This document shows positions 1 to 9,432 of a stretch of DNA of 64,000 nt, piece after piece (the first letter of the stretch is position 1; each line of letters starts with the position of its first letter). The notes beneath the pieces are model-generated. The model saw nothing but the letters and a program-made list of their open reading frames with translations, was not told where the DNA came from and did not search any database. The translations under genes were made by a program, and so were the position numbers. The DNA comes from Xanthomonas sacchari (GTDB taxonomy: Bacteria; Pseudomonadota; Gammaproteobacteria; Xanthomonadales; Xanthomonadaceae): contig NZ_CP132343.1 in assembly GCF_040529065.1 (NCBI RefSeq), forward strand, positions 4,526,001 to 4,590,000, read 5' to 3'.

Positions 1-2437
1 CGGCGCGCTTGCCGGTGTTGGCCACCTCCACCTGCAGCTTGAGGCGGCCGTCGTCGGCGATGCGCGGCGCATCCAGGTGCAGCTTGCCGTAGTCGAAGCG
101 CGTGTATGACAGCCCGTGGCCGAACGGATACAGCGGCGTGCCGCGGAAGTAGCGGTAGGTGCGGCCTTCCATCGCGTAGTCGTCGAAGGCGGGCAGCGCC
201 TGGTCCGCCCGGTAGAACGTGACCGGCAGGCGACCGGCGGGATTGACCTCGCCGAACAGTGCCTGGCCCACCGCGGTGCCGCCGCGCTGCCCCGGATACC
301 AGCTCATCAGGATCGCCGGCAGATGCGCCTGCGCCCAGTCCACCGCCAGCGCCGAGCCGCCGGTCAGCACCATCACCACCGGCTTGCCGGTGGCGTGCAG
401 CGCTTCCAGCAGGGCGCGCTGCGGCGCCGGCAGGCGCAGGTCGGTGCGGTCGCCGCCAGCGAAGCCCGGGTAGTCCACCTTCATCTCTTCGCCCTCGACG
501 TCGCCGGTCAGGCCGCCGACGAACACCACCACATCGGCGTTGCGCGCGGCATCCAGTGCCTCGTCGAACGGCGGCTTCGCCCCGGGCATGCGCCAGCCCA
601 GGCGCACGCCCGCGTCGCGCTCGGCGTCGTAGTACTCCAGCTTCACCGCATAGGCGCGGCCCGCCTGCAGCTCCAGGTCCACGCCGTCGGCGCGCATGCG
701 GTCGCTGTCGGTCCAGTGATCCAGCACCAGTTTGCCGTCCAGATAGAGGCGGAAGCCGTCGTCGGCCGCCGCCTCGATCCGGTAGCGGCCCGAGACCGGC
801 GGCAGCAGCTGACCACTCCAGCGGATGCTGAAATGATCGTTGGGAATGCCCTGCCCCGGCCCCGCTTCGCCGCGGGCCAGCAGGTTGTCGGTCGGCGAGC
901 CGCGGTCCCAGCGGAAGCCGATCTGCGCGTCGGTGCGGACCAACGCCGGCGTTCCCGACAGATCGGGCGTGCGGAAGTATTCGCCGCGCAGGCCGCGTTC
1001 CGGCGAGTCTGCCGAGGGCCGCAGATACGTCGGCTCGATCAGCGGCGTGGCGCCCGGATCGTCACGCCCTTCGACCAGATCCACGCCGCGCGCATAGCGC
1101 ACCTCGATGCCCTTGGCCGCGTCGCGGATGCCCTGCAGGATCGTCACCGGCGCCGCCGGCGTGCCGAAGTAGTTGCCGAGCAAGGCCATGGTGTCGTCGG
1201 CGGTCGGGCCGACCACGGCGATGCGCTTGAGCGTGCGCGAGAGCGGCAGCACGCCATCGTTCTTCAGCAGCACCAGCGATTCCTGCGCGGCCTGCAGGGC
1301 CAGCGCGTCGTGCGCGGGCACCTGGTTCACCGACGCCGGAATCCGCGCCCAGCGCACGCGCTCGGGTGGGTCGAACATGCCAAGCCGCATGCGCGCGGTG
1401 AACAGGCGCGTCACCGCATCGTCGATCTCCGCTTCGCCGATCAGCCCCTGGCGTACCGCCGCCGGCAGCGTGGCGTATTCCTGGCCGCACTCCAGTTCGG
1501 TGCCGTTCTTGACCGCCAGCGCCGCGGCGGCCTCGCGACTGGGCGCCAGATGGTGATGCTTCCAGATATCGACGATGGCCCAGCAGTCCGACACCACGTA
1601 GCCGGTGAAGCCCCAGTCGCGGCGCAACACGTCGCGCAGCAGGAACTGGCTGGCGCTGGCGGACTCGCCGTACACCCGGTTGTAGGCGCCCATCACCGCA
1701 TCCACCTTGCCCTCCTTCACCAGCGCCTCGAACGCCGGCAGGTAGGTGTCGTAGAGGTCGCGCTTGCTGGGGCGCGCGTCGAAGTGGTGGCGGTCGGCCT
1801 CCGGGCCGCTGTGCACGGCGAAATGCTTGGCGGTGGCGTCGAGCTTGCGGTACACCGGATCGTCGCCCTGCAATCCCTGCACGAAGGCCACGCCCATGCG
1901 CGCGGTGAGGTAGGGATCCTCGCCGTAGGTTTCCTGGCCGCGGCCCCAGCGCGGGTCGCGGAAGATGTTGATGTTCGGCGACCAGAAGGTCAGCCCCTGG
2001 TAGCGGCCATGCGCGCCCTCGCGCAGGAACTGGTGGTGCTTGGCGCGCGCCTCGTCGCTGATGGTGGTGGCCACCTGCCCCATCAAGGGCACGTCGAAGG
2101 TGGCGGCCAGCCCGATGGCCTGCGGAAACACGGTGGCCTGCCCGGCCCGCGCCACGCCATGCAGCGCCTCGTTCCACCAGTCGTAGGCCGGCACGCCCAG
2201 GCGCTCGATCGCCGGCGCGGCGTTCTGCATCTGCGCCGCTTTCTCCTCCAGGGTCATCTGCGCGACCAGCGCCGCCGCCCGGGCCTCGAAGCTGGCCGAG
2301 GTGTCCTGCCACGGCTTGGCGTCGACGGCGTCGGCGGCATGGCCCACGCCGGCCAGCGCGGTGGCGGCGCACAGGGCCAACGTGCGGAACAGGTGGCCAC
2401 GAACACCGCTGCGAAAGGAAGACCTGCGCGTCATCAT
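1..2437 (-). CDS. GH3 beta-xylosidase/beta-glucosidase with PA14 insert (3' end outside window)
   Basis: Glycoside hydrolase family 3 enzyme, probably releasing xylose from xylo-oligosaccharides in the periplasm. The start ATGATG at 2437 follows an AGGAG ribosome site about 7 bases upstream. Residues 1-35 form a signal peptide (basic start, hydrophobic core, Ala-rich end at GHAADA). The N-terminal GH3 barrel carries VVSDCWAI, whose Asp284 is the expected nucleophile. The second domain is split by a PA14 domain at about residues 480-615, a carbohydrate-binding insert known in GH3 enzymes. The PFGHGLSY motif near the C-terminus is typical of the family. It is the last visible gene of the GH67-esterase-GH43 operon and overlaps the GH43 stop. 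The C-terminal fibronectin-III-like part runs off the left edge. Xylosidase rather than glucosidase specificity is inferred from context. Confidence 0.9.
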   Translation of the reverse strand, partial: MMTRRSSFRSGVRGHLFRTLALCAATALAGVGHAADAVDAKPWQDTSASFEARAAALVAQMTLEEKAAQMQNAAPAIERLGVPAYDWWNEALHGVARAGQATVFPQAIGLAATFDVPLMGQVATTISDEARAKHHQFLREGAHGRYQGLTFWSPNINIFRDPRWGRGQETYGEDPYLTARMGVAFVQGLQGDDPVYRKLDATAKHFAVHSGPEADRHHFDARPSKRDLYDTYLPAFEALVKEGKVDAVMGAYNRVYGESASASQFLLRDVLRRDWGFTGYVVSDCWAIVDIWKHHHLAPSREAAAALAVKNGTELECGQEYATLPAAVRQGLIGEAEIDDAVTRLFTARMRLGMFDPPERVRWARIPASVNQVPAHDALALQAAQESLVLLKNDGVLPLSRTLKRIAVVGPTADDTMALLGNYFGTPAAPVTILQGIRDAAKGIEVRYARGVDLVEGRDDPGATPLIEPTYLRPSADSPERGLRGEYFRTPDLSGTPALVRTDAQIGFRWDRGSPTDNLLARGEAGPGQGIPNDHFSIRWSGQLLPPVSGRYRIEAAADDGFRLYLDGKLVLDHWTDSDRMRADGVDLELQAGRAYAVKLEYYDAERDAGVRLGWRMPGAKPPFDEALDAARNADVVVFVGGLTGDVEGEEMKVDYPGFAGGDRTDLRLPAPQRALLEALHATGKPVVMVLTGGSALAVDWAQAHLPAILMSWYPGQRGGTAVGQALFGEVNPAGRLPVTFYRADQALPAFDDYAMEGRTYRYFRGTPLYPFGHGLSYTRFDYGKLHLDAPRIADDGRLKLQVEVANTGKRA

Positions 2438-4128
2438 CGTTTGCTCCTGGGGGCGCGCTCGTCGCGCGCAAAAGGACCGAGCAGGGCGCCCACGAAGCCG
2501 CCTGCATGATCCGTACTCAACACGGTTCCGTCGACGTCGTCGGCGAGGGTCTGCCAACCCTGCCCCGTGCCGGCGTCGAACGCGAACGCATACGTGCCGG
2601 CGTCGCCGGCGATCTTCAGACGCAGCGACGTGGACGCGTCCACTTCGCGGCTGGCAACGGTCCTGGTCGCGCCCTTGCCCGCGCGCGCTTCGAGAAACAC
2701 CACCACGCGATCGCGGCCGAGACTGCGCACGCCGAGGAAGTACCACCAGTCCTCGTTCTGGAACGCCGCCAGCCCGGCCGCCACGCCCGCTTCGGGGCGC
2801 GTCATTGCGGTGCTGGCCTCGAACCGCAGGTGTTGCTGGCGGCGCCCCAGGAACGCGGGGTTGCGCAAAGTGTCCAGGTTCTCCGGCAGCGGATGCACGG
2901 CCAGGCTGCCCGGACGCGTGCGCAGGTCCGCCCAGTCCTGCCTGGGCATGCGCACGCGCAACCAGCCGCGACCAAGTGTCGGTGCGTCGAAGTCGTCGCG
3001 CTCGGCGAAGTTGCCGGTGGACGGCGCCTGCGACGCCTCACCCTGCATCCACGACGGGGCCTTGACCGCATACGGGATGGCCTGCCCGGCGGGCAGGATC
3101 ACCGGCCAGCCGTCGCGCCACTGCACCGGCAGCAGGTAGGTCTCGCGGCCGGTGTTGTAGTGGCGCACGTCGTAGGTGCGGCTGGCCAGGAACACCGCCC
3201 ACCAGGAACCGTCCAGCCCTTCCACCAGGTCCGCATGCCCGGCATTGGCGATCGGCAGCGGCCGAGCGTCGGGCAGGTCACGCTGGGTGAGGATGGGATT
3301 GCCCGCATACGGCTGGTAAGGCCCCCAGACCTCGCGGCTGCGCAGCACCACCTGCGAGTGCTGCGGCCCGGTTCCGCCCTCGGCGTCGGACAGGTAGTAC
3401 CAGCCGTCGCGTCGATACAGATGCGGCCCCTCGATCCAGATCGGATTCTTTGCCGGCTCCACGCCGCCGTCGATCAACACCTTGCGCGGCCCCACCGGGG
3501 TGAAGCTCGCCAGGTCGAGCTGCTGCATCCAGATCGCGCGGTGGCCCTCGTAGCGCGGCGGGCCGGGCGGCGCATCGTTATTGAGCAGGTAGACACGGCC
3601 GTCGGCATCGAAGAACAGCGATGGATCGATGCCACCGATGCCCGGCAGCCAGTGCGGGTCCGACCAGGGGCCTGCGGGATCGCGCGCGGTGGCGATGAAG
3701 TTGCCGCCGCTGTCCACGGTGGTGGTGACCACGTAGAACACCCCGTCGTGATAGGAAATGGCCGGCGCGAAGATGCCGCGCGACACGCTCAGGCCATCGA
3801 ACTCCAGTTGCTCCGGCCGCTCGATCACGTTGCCGATCTGCGTCCAGTGCACCAGGTCGACGCTCTCGAACACCGGAATGCCCGGGAAGTAGGTGAAGCT
3901 GGAATTGACCAGATAGAACCGCCCGTTCGCGCGAACAATGCTCGGGTCGGCGTGGAAACCGGCCAGGATCGGGTTGCGGTAATGCCCGGCCGGCAACGGC
4001 GCCGCGAAGGCCGCATCGCGCCCGGCGTAGTCGAACCAGTCGAAATAGACCGGCGGTGCGGGCGCGGCCCACAGCGGCTGCAACGCCGCGGACAGCAGCA
4101 GGACGGCCATGGCGATCAGCGCACGCAT
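2434..4128 (-). CDS. GH43 beta-xylosidase/arabinofuranosidase
   Basis: Secreted five-bladed propeller glycosidase of family 43, 564 residues, acting on xylo-oligosaccharides or arabinose side chains. Residues 1-21 are a signal peptide ending in WAA. The three expected acidic residues are visible: the base Asp in GFHADPSIV, the pKa-modulating Asp in GGIDPSLFF and the acid Glu in WIEGPHLY. The C-terminal ~190 residues have the beta-sandwich look of GH43 accessory domains. Its ATG overlaps the stop of the upstream esterase (ATGA at 4128) and its own stop overlaps the start of the GH3 gene, so translation of the operon is probably coupled. Exact substrate (xylose or arabinose) cannot be told from the sequence. 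Confidence 0.93.
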   Translation of the reverse strand: MRALIAMAVLLLSAALQPLWAAPAPPVYFDWFDYAGRDAAFAAPLPAGHYRNPILAGFHADPSIVRANGRFYLVNSSFTYFPGIPVFESVDLVHWTQIGNVIERPEQLEFDGLSVSRGIFAPAISYHDGVFYVVTTTVDSGGNFIATARDPAGPWSDPHWLPGIGGIDPSLFFDADGRVYLLNNDAPPGPPRYEGHRAIWMQQLDLASFTPVGPRKVLIDGGVEPAKNPIWIEGPHLYRRDGWYYLSDAEGGTGPQHSQVVLRSREVWGPYQPYAGNPILTQRDLPDARPLPIANAGHADLVEGLDGSWWAVFLASRTYDVRHYNTGRETYLLPVQWRDGWPVILPAGQAIPYAVKAPSWMQGEASQAPSTGNFAERDDFDAPTLGRGWLRVRMPRQDWADLRTRPGSLAVHPLPENLDTLRNPAFLGRRQQHLRFEASTAMTRPEAGVAAGLAAFQNEDWWYFLGVRSLGRDRVVVFLEARAGKGATRTVASREVDASTSLRLKIAGDAGTYAFAFDAGTGQGWQTLADDVDGTVLSTDHAGGFVGALLGPFARDERAPRSKR

Positions 4129-6107
4129 CAGGGAACCTCTGCAGAAAGTGGCAGTTCGAACGGCCCCGCCGGCGCGCCGGCACTGTCGCGCAACGTGCAG
4201 ACCGGGCCATCGGCCCAGCAGTAGCGCACGCGCATGGCGGAGGCGGCCTGCGGGCTGCGCAGCACCACGTCGCGCCCGTCCAGCGCGGCGTCGGCATAAG
4301 TACAGCGCTGCGCCTGCGCGTCGCAGAGTTCGAAGCCGATGGGGCCGTTGGCGCCGGTCGTGACCAGGCGGCCGGCGACATCGTCGAACGCGATCCGCAC
4401 CGCGCCCTGCGCGCGCGACGCCGTGCGCGGGATCGGACCGGATGGTGCCAGTGCGTGTTCGCCATAGACCACGTGGCGCGCCACCTGTGCCAGGCGCCGT
4501 CCCAGTTCCTGTTTGTTCGGCGGATGGATGTCGTAGGCATCACCGATGTCGATGGCCACTGCGAGGCCGCTGTACGGGTCTTCCGCGGCCACGCGGCGCT
4601 GCGCCTCGCGCACCTGCGCCCAGCCGCTCTCCACCGGGGCCTGCGGCGGCAGGCCGTAGCCGGCGAGCTGCACCACCAGCAGCGGCATCTTTGCGCCGAA
4701 CTGCCGGCGCCAGTCGTCGCGCAAGCCGCGCAGCCGCGTCGCATAGGCCGCGCCCTCGCCGGTGTTGGATTCGCCCTGGTACCACAGCATGCCGCGCAGC
4801 CCGTAACGTCCCAGCGGCGCGATCATGCCGTTGTACAGCGTCGACATGCCGGAGGCGGCATGCCACGGCGCCAGCGGCGGTGACTGCGGATCGGGCGCAA
4901 TGCGGTACTGCCAATGCCGATCCAGGACGATGCGCGTGCCGTCGGCCAATTCCACGGCATGCGCACTGGCGGGGCCTGCCAGTCCGCCTTCGCCGTAGGT
5001 ATCCAGCACGTTGACGACCACCGTGTTGGTGCCGGCCTTCAACAGGCCGGGCGCAAGCGCATACCGGCGTGGATCGCTCGGCGCGTTCTGGCTGCCCACG
5101 GCCACGCCATTCACCCAGGTCACGTCGGTTTCGTCGACCGGCCCCAGCACCAGCCGTGCGCCCTGCGCCGCCTGCGCGGCGGTGAGGGTGACCTGCGTGC
5201 GATACCAGACCATGCCGTTGTAGTCGGCCAGCGCCGGTACGCCCCAGCGCTCCCACGCGCCGAGCGCCTCCGGCGCGTCCTGCCACCCCGTGCTGTCAGC
5301 ATCCGGTTGCCATGGCATATCGCCCGGCCTGGCGCCGGCGCGTGTGGTCCACCACTGCTGCCAGTGCCGGCCCCAGCGCGCGCTCGCCGCGATAGGGTCG
5401 GTGGCAGACAGCGCCAGCACGTCCAGCGCCGCATCCATGCCACCCTGCGCACGCAGGGCGTCGGCGCTGGTCCAGGCCTCGATCCGCGCACCGCCCCAGG
5501 CCGACTGGATCAGCCCCATCGGCACCTTGACCGTCTTCTGCAGCTCCCGCGCGAAGTAGAAGCACGCGGCCGAAAACTCGCGCACCGTGTCCGGCGCCGC
5601 GGGTTGCCACGCGACCGCAGCCGCGAACGCCTCCTGCGGCGCGACCGCCGCGGCCTTGGGCACGGTGAGCAGACGGATGCTGGGCTGGGCGGCCGCGGCC
5701 AGTTCGCGGCTCGCATCCAGCGCGCGCCACACCGGCAGCTCCATGTTCGACTGCCCGGAACACAGCCACACATCGCCCACCAGCACATCGCGCACGACCT
5801 GGCGCGCCTGTCCCGCGCGCACCGTCATGTCGTAAGGACCGCCCGCGGCGACCGGCTTGAGCGTGGCACGCCAGTGGCCGCCGGCATCGGCGCGTGCGCT
5901 GACCGACTGCCGGGCGAAGGTCACCGACACCGTGGCACCCGGCGCGGCGTTCCCCCACACCGGCATCGGCCGGTCGCGCTGCAGCACGGCGTGATCCTGG
6001 AACAGCGCATGCAACAGCGGCGTCGCCGCGTCCTGCGCCACGCAGGGCGTGGCGCTGCACCCCAAGGCCGCCGCCAGCAACCAGCCCGTCCACGTGGTCG
6101 GCTTCAT
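4128..6107 (-). CDS. Sialate O-acetylesterase-like SGNH esterase
   Basis: A 659-residue secreted esterase of the sialate O-acetylesterase family. In this operon it most likely removes acetyl groups from acetylated (glucurono)xylan oligomers; that role is inferred from neighbours. Residues 1-24 are a signal peptide (ends PCVAQ). The catalytic Ser lies in CSGQSNMELPVW at about residue 117. A beta-sandwich insert (about 310-420, GPVDETDVTWVNG) interrupts the hydrolase fold, as is usual in this family. The active-site Asp-His end is in the region around DIHPPNKQELGRR. Start is fixed by the ATGA overlap with the GH67 stop at 6104-6107, and it ends in another ATGA overlap with GH43. Confidence 0.9.
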   Translation of the reverse strand: MKPTTWTGWLLAAALGCSATPCVAQDAATPLLHALFQDHAVLQRDRPMPVWGNAAPGATVSVTFARQSVSARADAGGHWRATLKPVAAGGPYDMTVRAGQARQVVRDVLVGDVWLCSGQSNMELPVWRALDASRELAAAAQPSIRLLTVPKAAAVAPQEAFAAAVAWQPAAPDTVREFSAACFYFARELQKTVKVPMGLIQSAWGGARIEAWTSADALRAQGGMDAALDVLALSATDPIAASARWGRHWQQWWTTRAGARPGDMPWQPDADSTGWQDAPEALGAWERWGVPALADYNGMVWYRTQVTLTAAQAAQGARLVLGPVDETDVTWVNGVAVGSQNAPSDPRRYALAPGLLKAGTNTVVVNVLDTYGEGGLAGPASAHAVELADGTRIVLDRHWQYRIAPDPQSPPLAPWHAASGMSTLYNGMIAPLGRYGLRGMLWYQGESNTGEGAAYATRLRGLRDDWRRQFGAKMPLLVVQLAGYGLPPQAPVESGWAQVREAQRRVAAEDPYSGLAVAIDIGDAYDIHPPNKQELGRRLAQVARHVVYGEHALAPSGPIPRTASRAQGAVRIAFDDVAGRLVTTGANGPIGFELCDAQAQRCTYADAALDGRDVVLRSPQAASAMRVRYCWADGPVCTLRDSAGAPAGPFELPLSAEVP

Positions 6108-8248
6108 CGTCCATCTCCCGGTGCGGAAGGAAACTGCAGCGCCTGGTACCAGGCCAACGGATGCGGCGGCGCGGCTTCGCCCGCGGGCAACGGCCGTCCG
6201 CTCACCGACTGGAAATACGCCACGCTGGCATCGCGCCACCACTGCGCTTCGCGCAGCTGGATGCGCAGGAACGCCGCCACCTGCGCGTGCCGCTCGGCAT
6301 CCACCTTGCCGCGCAGCCCGTCCCAGGTGGACTGCATGGCCTGCACCTGGCGCACGCCTTGCGTATAGCGCCCAACCAGTTCGTCCCACAACGGTCGTCC
6401 GGAGGCCATGCGGTGGTCCCACGGCACGTGGTGGAACCACAGCAGCAGCGACTCGGGCACCCGCGCCGGATCGCCATATACGGCCGCCACGTCCGGTGCG
6501 TACTGGCTCACCGCATTGCTGCCGCGCGCGGTGCGGTCGAAACCGATGCCATCGCGATCGGCGCGGTGGTAGTACACCGCCGTCCAGTCCGCGCGCGGGC
6601 CGCCGTCCACCCACGGGCCGGGACCGTAGTGGTGGCCGCGCGCCATCAGGTGGTGCAGGCCCAGCGGGGTCATGTAGTTCACCGCTGCCTCGCGCGAGCC
6701 CATCATCATCCCCACGATGGGCTGCACCACCTCCGGCGCCGGCGAGAACGTCATCGCCACCCAGTCCTCGGCGATGGCGCGGGCGGATTGGTGCGGATTC
6801 CAGGCCAGGCGGCCGAAGGCGTACCAGTTGGCCTGGTCGAAGTGCGAGCCGCTCCAGGTGCGGTCGTTGCCGATGTTGGCGACGCCGGCGATGCCGGTCA
6901 GGGCATGGCCCTCCAGCGTTCCGTCCACCACGTCCGCCACCGTGGAGCCCGCGCCGCGGGCACGGGTGTCGGACTGCAGTACCTCCTCGTACAGCGGCCC
7001 CAGGTACACCAGGTGCGTGGCGAAGCCCAGATACTCCTTGGTGATCTGCACCTCCAGCATCAGCGGCGTGCGCGGCATCGCGCCGAACAGCGGATGCAAG
7101 GGCTCGCGCGGCTGGAAGTCGATGGGCCCGTTCTTGACCTGCACGATCACGTTCGGGCGGAAAGCACCGTCGAGGCCGACGAACTCGGTGTACGCCTGCA
7201 TGGCGCGATCCACCGGCACGTCGTGGGCATAGACGAAGGCCCGCCACATCACCACGCCGCCGTGCGGCGCCAGCGCATCGGCCAGCAGGTTGGCGCCGTC
7301 GGCATGCGAGCGGCCGTAGTCCTGCGGGCCGGGCTGTCCTTCGGAATTGGCCTTGACCAGGAAGCCGCCGAAATCCGGAATGCGCGCGTAGATCTCGGCG
7401 GCCTTGTCGCGCCACCAGCGCTGCACGGCCGGGTCGTGCGGATCGGCGGTCTTCAACCCACCCAGTTCGATCGGCGCGCTGAAGCGTGCGCTCAGGTACA
7501 CGCGGATGCCGTAGGGCCGGAACACGTCCGCCAGCGCCGCCGCCTTGGCGAGGTAGGCCGGCGCCAGGCTCTGCGCGTTGGCATTGACGTTGTTCAACAC
7601 CGTGCCGTTGATGCCGACCGAAGCATTGGCGCGCGCGTAGTCGGTGTAGCGCGGGTCGCGCCACTCCGGCAGGCTCTGCCAGTCCCACAACGAGCGGCCG
7701 GCATAACCGCGCTCGACATGGCCGTCCAGGTCGTCCCAATGGTCGAGCACGCGCAACTGGATCCGTGGCGACTCGCGCACCGCGAGCGCTTCGAGCGATG
7801 CGCCGGTCTGCAGCAGGCGCAGCAGATGGAACACCCCGTACAGCACGCCGATGTCACGCGGTGCCGCCACCAGCAGCACCGCGTGTCCGTCGATACGCGT
7901 GCGCTTGAGCAGGTAGCCCTCCTCGCCCAGCGCCGCGATCTCCTCGCGGAATGGCGCAAGCGCTGGCGACGACTGTGGCGTGCCCAGCACCACAGCGTGG
8001 TCGCCGGTCGCCGCGGCCCGCATCGCCGGCGCGCGTCCGAACAGGCCGCTAAGGCCACGCTCCAGTTCGTCGCGCGCCACACGCTGCGTCGGGCTCTGCT
8101 CCGGCGCCACCACTTCATCCAGGCGCATGCGCGCGTCTGTCGTGGGCGCAGCGCCTTGCGCCGGCACGTAACGCATCCACAGCGCAGCGCCGTCCTCCGC
8201 ACGCACGCCGCCCGCGCAGGCCATCAGCGCGATGGCAGCACACGCCAT
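6104..8248 (-). CDS. agu67A: GH67 alpha-glucuronidase
   Basis: Releases 4-O-methyl-glucuronic acid from the non-reducing end of aldouronic acids derived from glucuronoxylan. The 714-residue protein has a short signal peptide (residues 1-17, ending GGVRA). Family hallmarks are the central barrel segment VKANSEGQPGPQDYGRS, with the proposed acid Glu, and the pair of acidic residues in NGPIDFQP and EVQITKEYLG that serve as base. Length and domain order (alpha/beta N-terminal domain, TIM barrel, helical C-terminal domain) match characterised GH67 enzymes. First gene of a four-gene operon, divergent from a LacI regulator with about 110 bp between them. The start at 8248 is the only ATG before the signal peptide but its ribosome site is poor. 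Confidence 0.95.
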   Translation of the reverse strand: MACAAIALMACAGGVRAEDGAALWMRYVPAQGAAPTTDARMRLDEVVAPEQSPTQRVARDELERGLSGLFGRAPAMRAAATGDHAVVLGTPQSSPALAPFREEIAALGEEGYLLKRTRIDGHAVLLVAAPRDIGVLYGVFHLLRLLQTGASLEALAVRESPRIQLRVLDHWDDLDGHVERGYAGRSLWDWQSLPEWRDPRYTDYARANASVGINGTVLNNVNANAQSLAPAYLAKAAALADVFRPYGIRVYLSARFSAPIELGGLKTADPHDPAVQRWWRDKAAEIYARIPDFGGFLVKANSEGQPGPQDYGRSHADGANLLADALAPHGGVVMWRAFVYAHDVPVDRAMQAYTEFVGLDGAFRPNVIVQVKNGPIDFQPREPLHPLFGAMPRTPLMLEVQITKEYLGFATHLVYLGPLYEEVLQSDTRARGAGSTVADVVDGTLEGHALTGIAGVANIGNDRTWSGSHFDQANWYAFGRLAWNPHQSARAIAEDWVAMTFSPAPEVVQPIVGMMMGSREAAVNYMTPLGLHHLMARGHHYGPGPWVDGGPRADWTAVYYHRADRDGIGFDRTARGSNAVSQYAPDVAAVYGDPARVPESLLLWFHHVPWDHRMASGRPLWDELVGRYTQGVRQVQAMQSTWDGLRGKVDAERHAQVAAFLRIQLREAQWWRDASVAYFQSVSGRPLPAGEAAPPHPLAWYQALQFPSAPGDGR

Positions 8249-8359
8249 CCAGTGACACCGAATGACATGCGAATGCCCACCAGGCAGCGCCAGCAAACCT
8301 TGTAAGCTGCGGGCGTGCCCGCGGCGCGGCAGCGTCAGCAAAAAGAAAGGGAACGCGTT

Positions 8360-9418
8360 TTGGACAAGCCGAAGAAAGCGGTCCGCCGCAAGACCAGCGG
8401 GGTGACGATCGACGAGGTGGCGGCCCTGGCCGGCGTCTCGCCGATGACCGTCTCGCGCGCGATCAACCAGGGCAAGGTGCGCGACGCCACGCGCGAGCGC
8501 GTGATGCGCGCGGTGCGCGAGCTGGGCTACACGCCCAACCTGGCCGCCAGTTCGCTGGCCGCCGCGCAGCACACGCGCATCGCCCTGATCTACACCAATC
8601 CCAGCGGCGCCTACCTGCGCGAACTGCTGGTTGGTTTGCTGCGCGTGGCGTCCAACGCCGCCATCCAGTTGGTCATCCATTACTGGGAAGACCTGGACGC
8701 CGACGCCGAGCGCAAGGCCGCGCGTGCCCTGGCCGGGCGCGTGGACGGCGTGATCCTGCCGCCGCCGTTGTGCGAGTCGCAGGCGGCGGTGACCGAATTG
8801 GTCAAGGCCGGCATCCCGGTGGTCGCGATCGCCGCGGGGCGCCTCAGCGACGCAATCTCCTGCGTGCGCATCGACGACTTCCACGCGGGCAAGGAGATGG
8901 CCGAACACCTGATCGGCCAGGGCCACCGGCGCATCGGCTTCATCCGCGGCCGCCAGGATCTCAGCGCCAGCGCGCGGCGCTACGAGGGCTTCGTCACCGC
9001 CCTGCAGGAGGCCGGGCTGAAGATCGAACCCGGCCTGGTCCAGCAGGGGGATTACACCTATCGCTCGGGCCTGGCCGCCGCCGAGAAACTGCTGTCGCAG
9101 CGGCGGCCACCGACCGCGATCTTCGCCAGCAACGACGACATGGGCGCGGCGGCGATCTCGGTCGCGCACCGGCGCGGCCTGGAGGTGCCGCGCGACCTGT
9201 CGGTGGTGGGCTTCGACGACACCTCGGCCGCCACCACCGTCTGGCCGGAACTCACCACCATCCACCAACCGATCGCCTCGATGGCCGACGCCGCCATCGA
9301 CATCCTGCTGCGCAGCATCCGCCGCAAGCGCGACGACGCGCGCGTGTCCAGCGACCACGTGGTGCCGCACCGGCTGGTGCTGCGCGGTTCGGTCGCCAGC
9401 CCGCCCAAGGGGCGCTAG
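8360..9418 (+). CDS. xylR: LacI-family regulator of xylan/xylose genes
   Basis: DNA-binding repressor of 352 residues. The N-terminal helix-turn-helix (VTIDEVAALAGVSPMTVSRA) is classical LacI, followed by the hinge and a periplasmic-binding-protein-like effector domain (SVVGFDDTSAATTVWPELTT). I chose TTG at 8360 because AAAGGGA lies 7 bases upstream; a GTG at 8315 would add 15 residues without a ribosome site. It is divergent from the GH67 operon and convergent with the secreted GH3 gene, 14 bp apart. By its position and the xyl-box-like operators in the locus it is the likely XylR; the symbol is inferred from X. campestris gene order. It has a close paralogue at 21816-22877. Confidence 0.85.
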   Translation: MDKPKKAVRRKTSGVTIDEVAALAGVSPMTVSRAINQGKVRDATRERVMRAVRELGYTPNLAASSLAAAQHTRIALIYTNPSGAYLRELLVGLLRVASNAAIQLVIHYWEDLDADAERKAARALAGRVDGVILPPPLCESQAAVTELVKAGIPVVAIAAGRLSDAISCVRIDDFHAGKEMAEHLIGQGHRRIGFIRGRQDLSASARRYEGFVTALQEAGLKIEPGLVQQGDYTYRSGLAAAEKLLSQRRPPTAIFASNDDMGAAAISVAHRRGLEVPRDLSVVGFDDTSAATTVWPELTTIHQPIASMADAAIDILLRSIRRKRDDARVSSDHVVPHRLVLRGSVASPPKGR

Positions 9419-9432
9419 CGCAGGACACAGGC

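Noticed and set aside
116-2509. 797-codon open frame on the plus strand opposite the GH3 gene
   Set aside because: The translation is rich in Arg, His, Gln and Ala without domain pattern. It mirrors the GC-biased third positions of the real minus-strand GH3 gene, which has signal peptide and active-site motifs.
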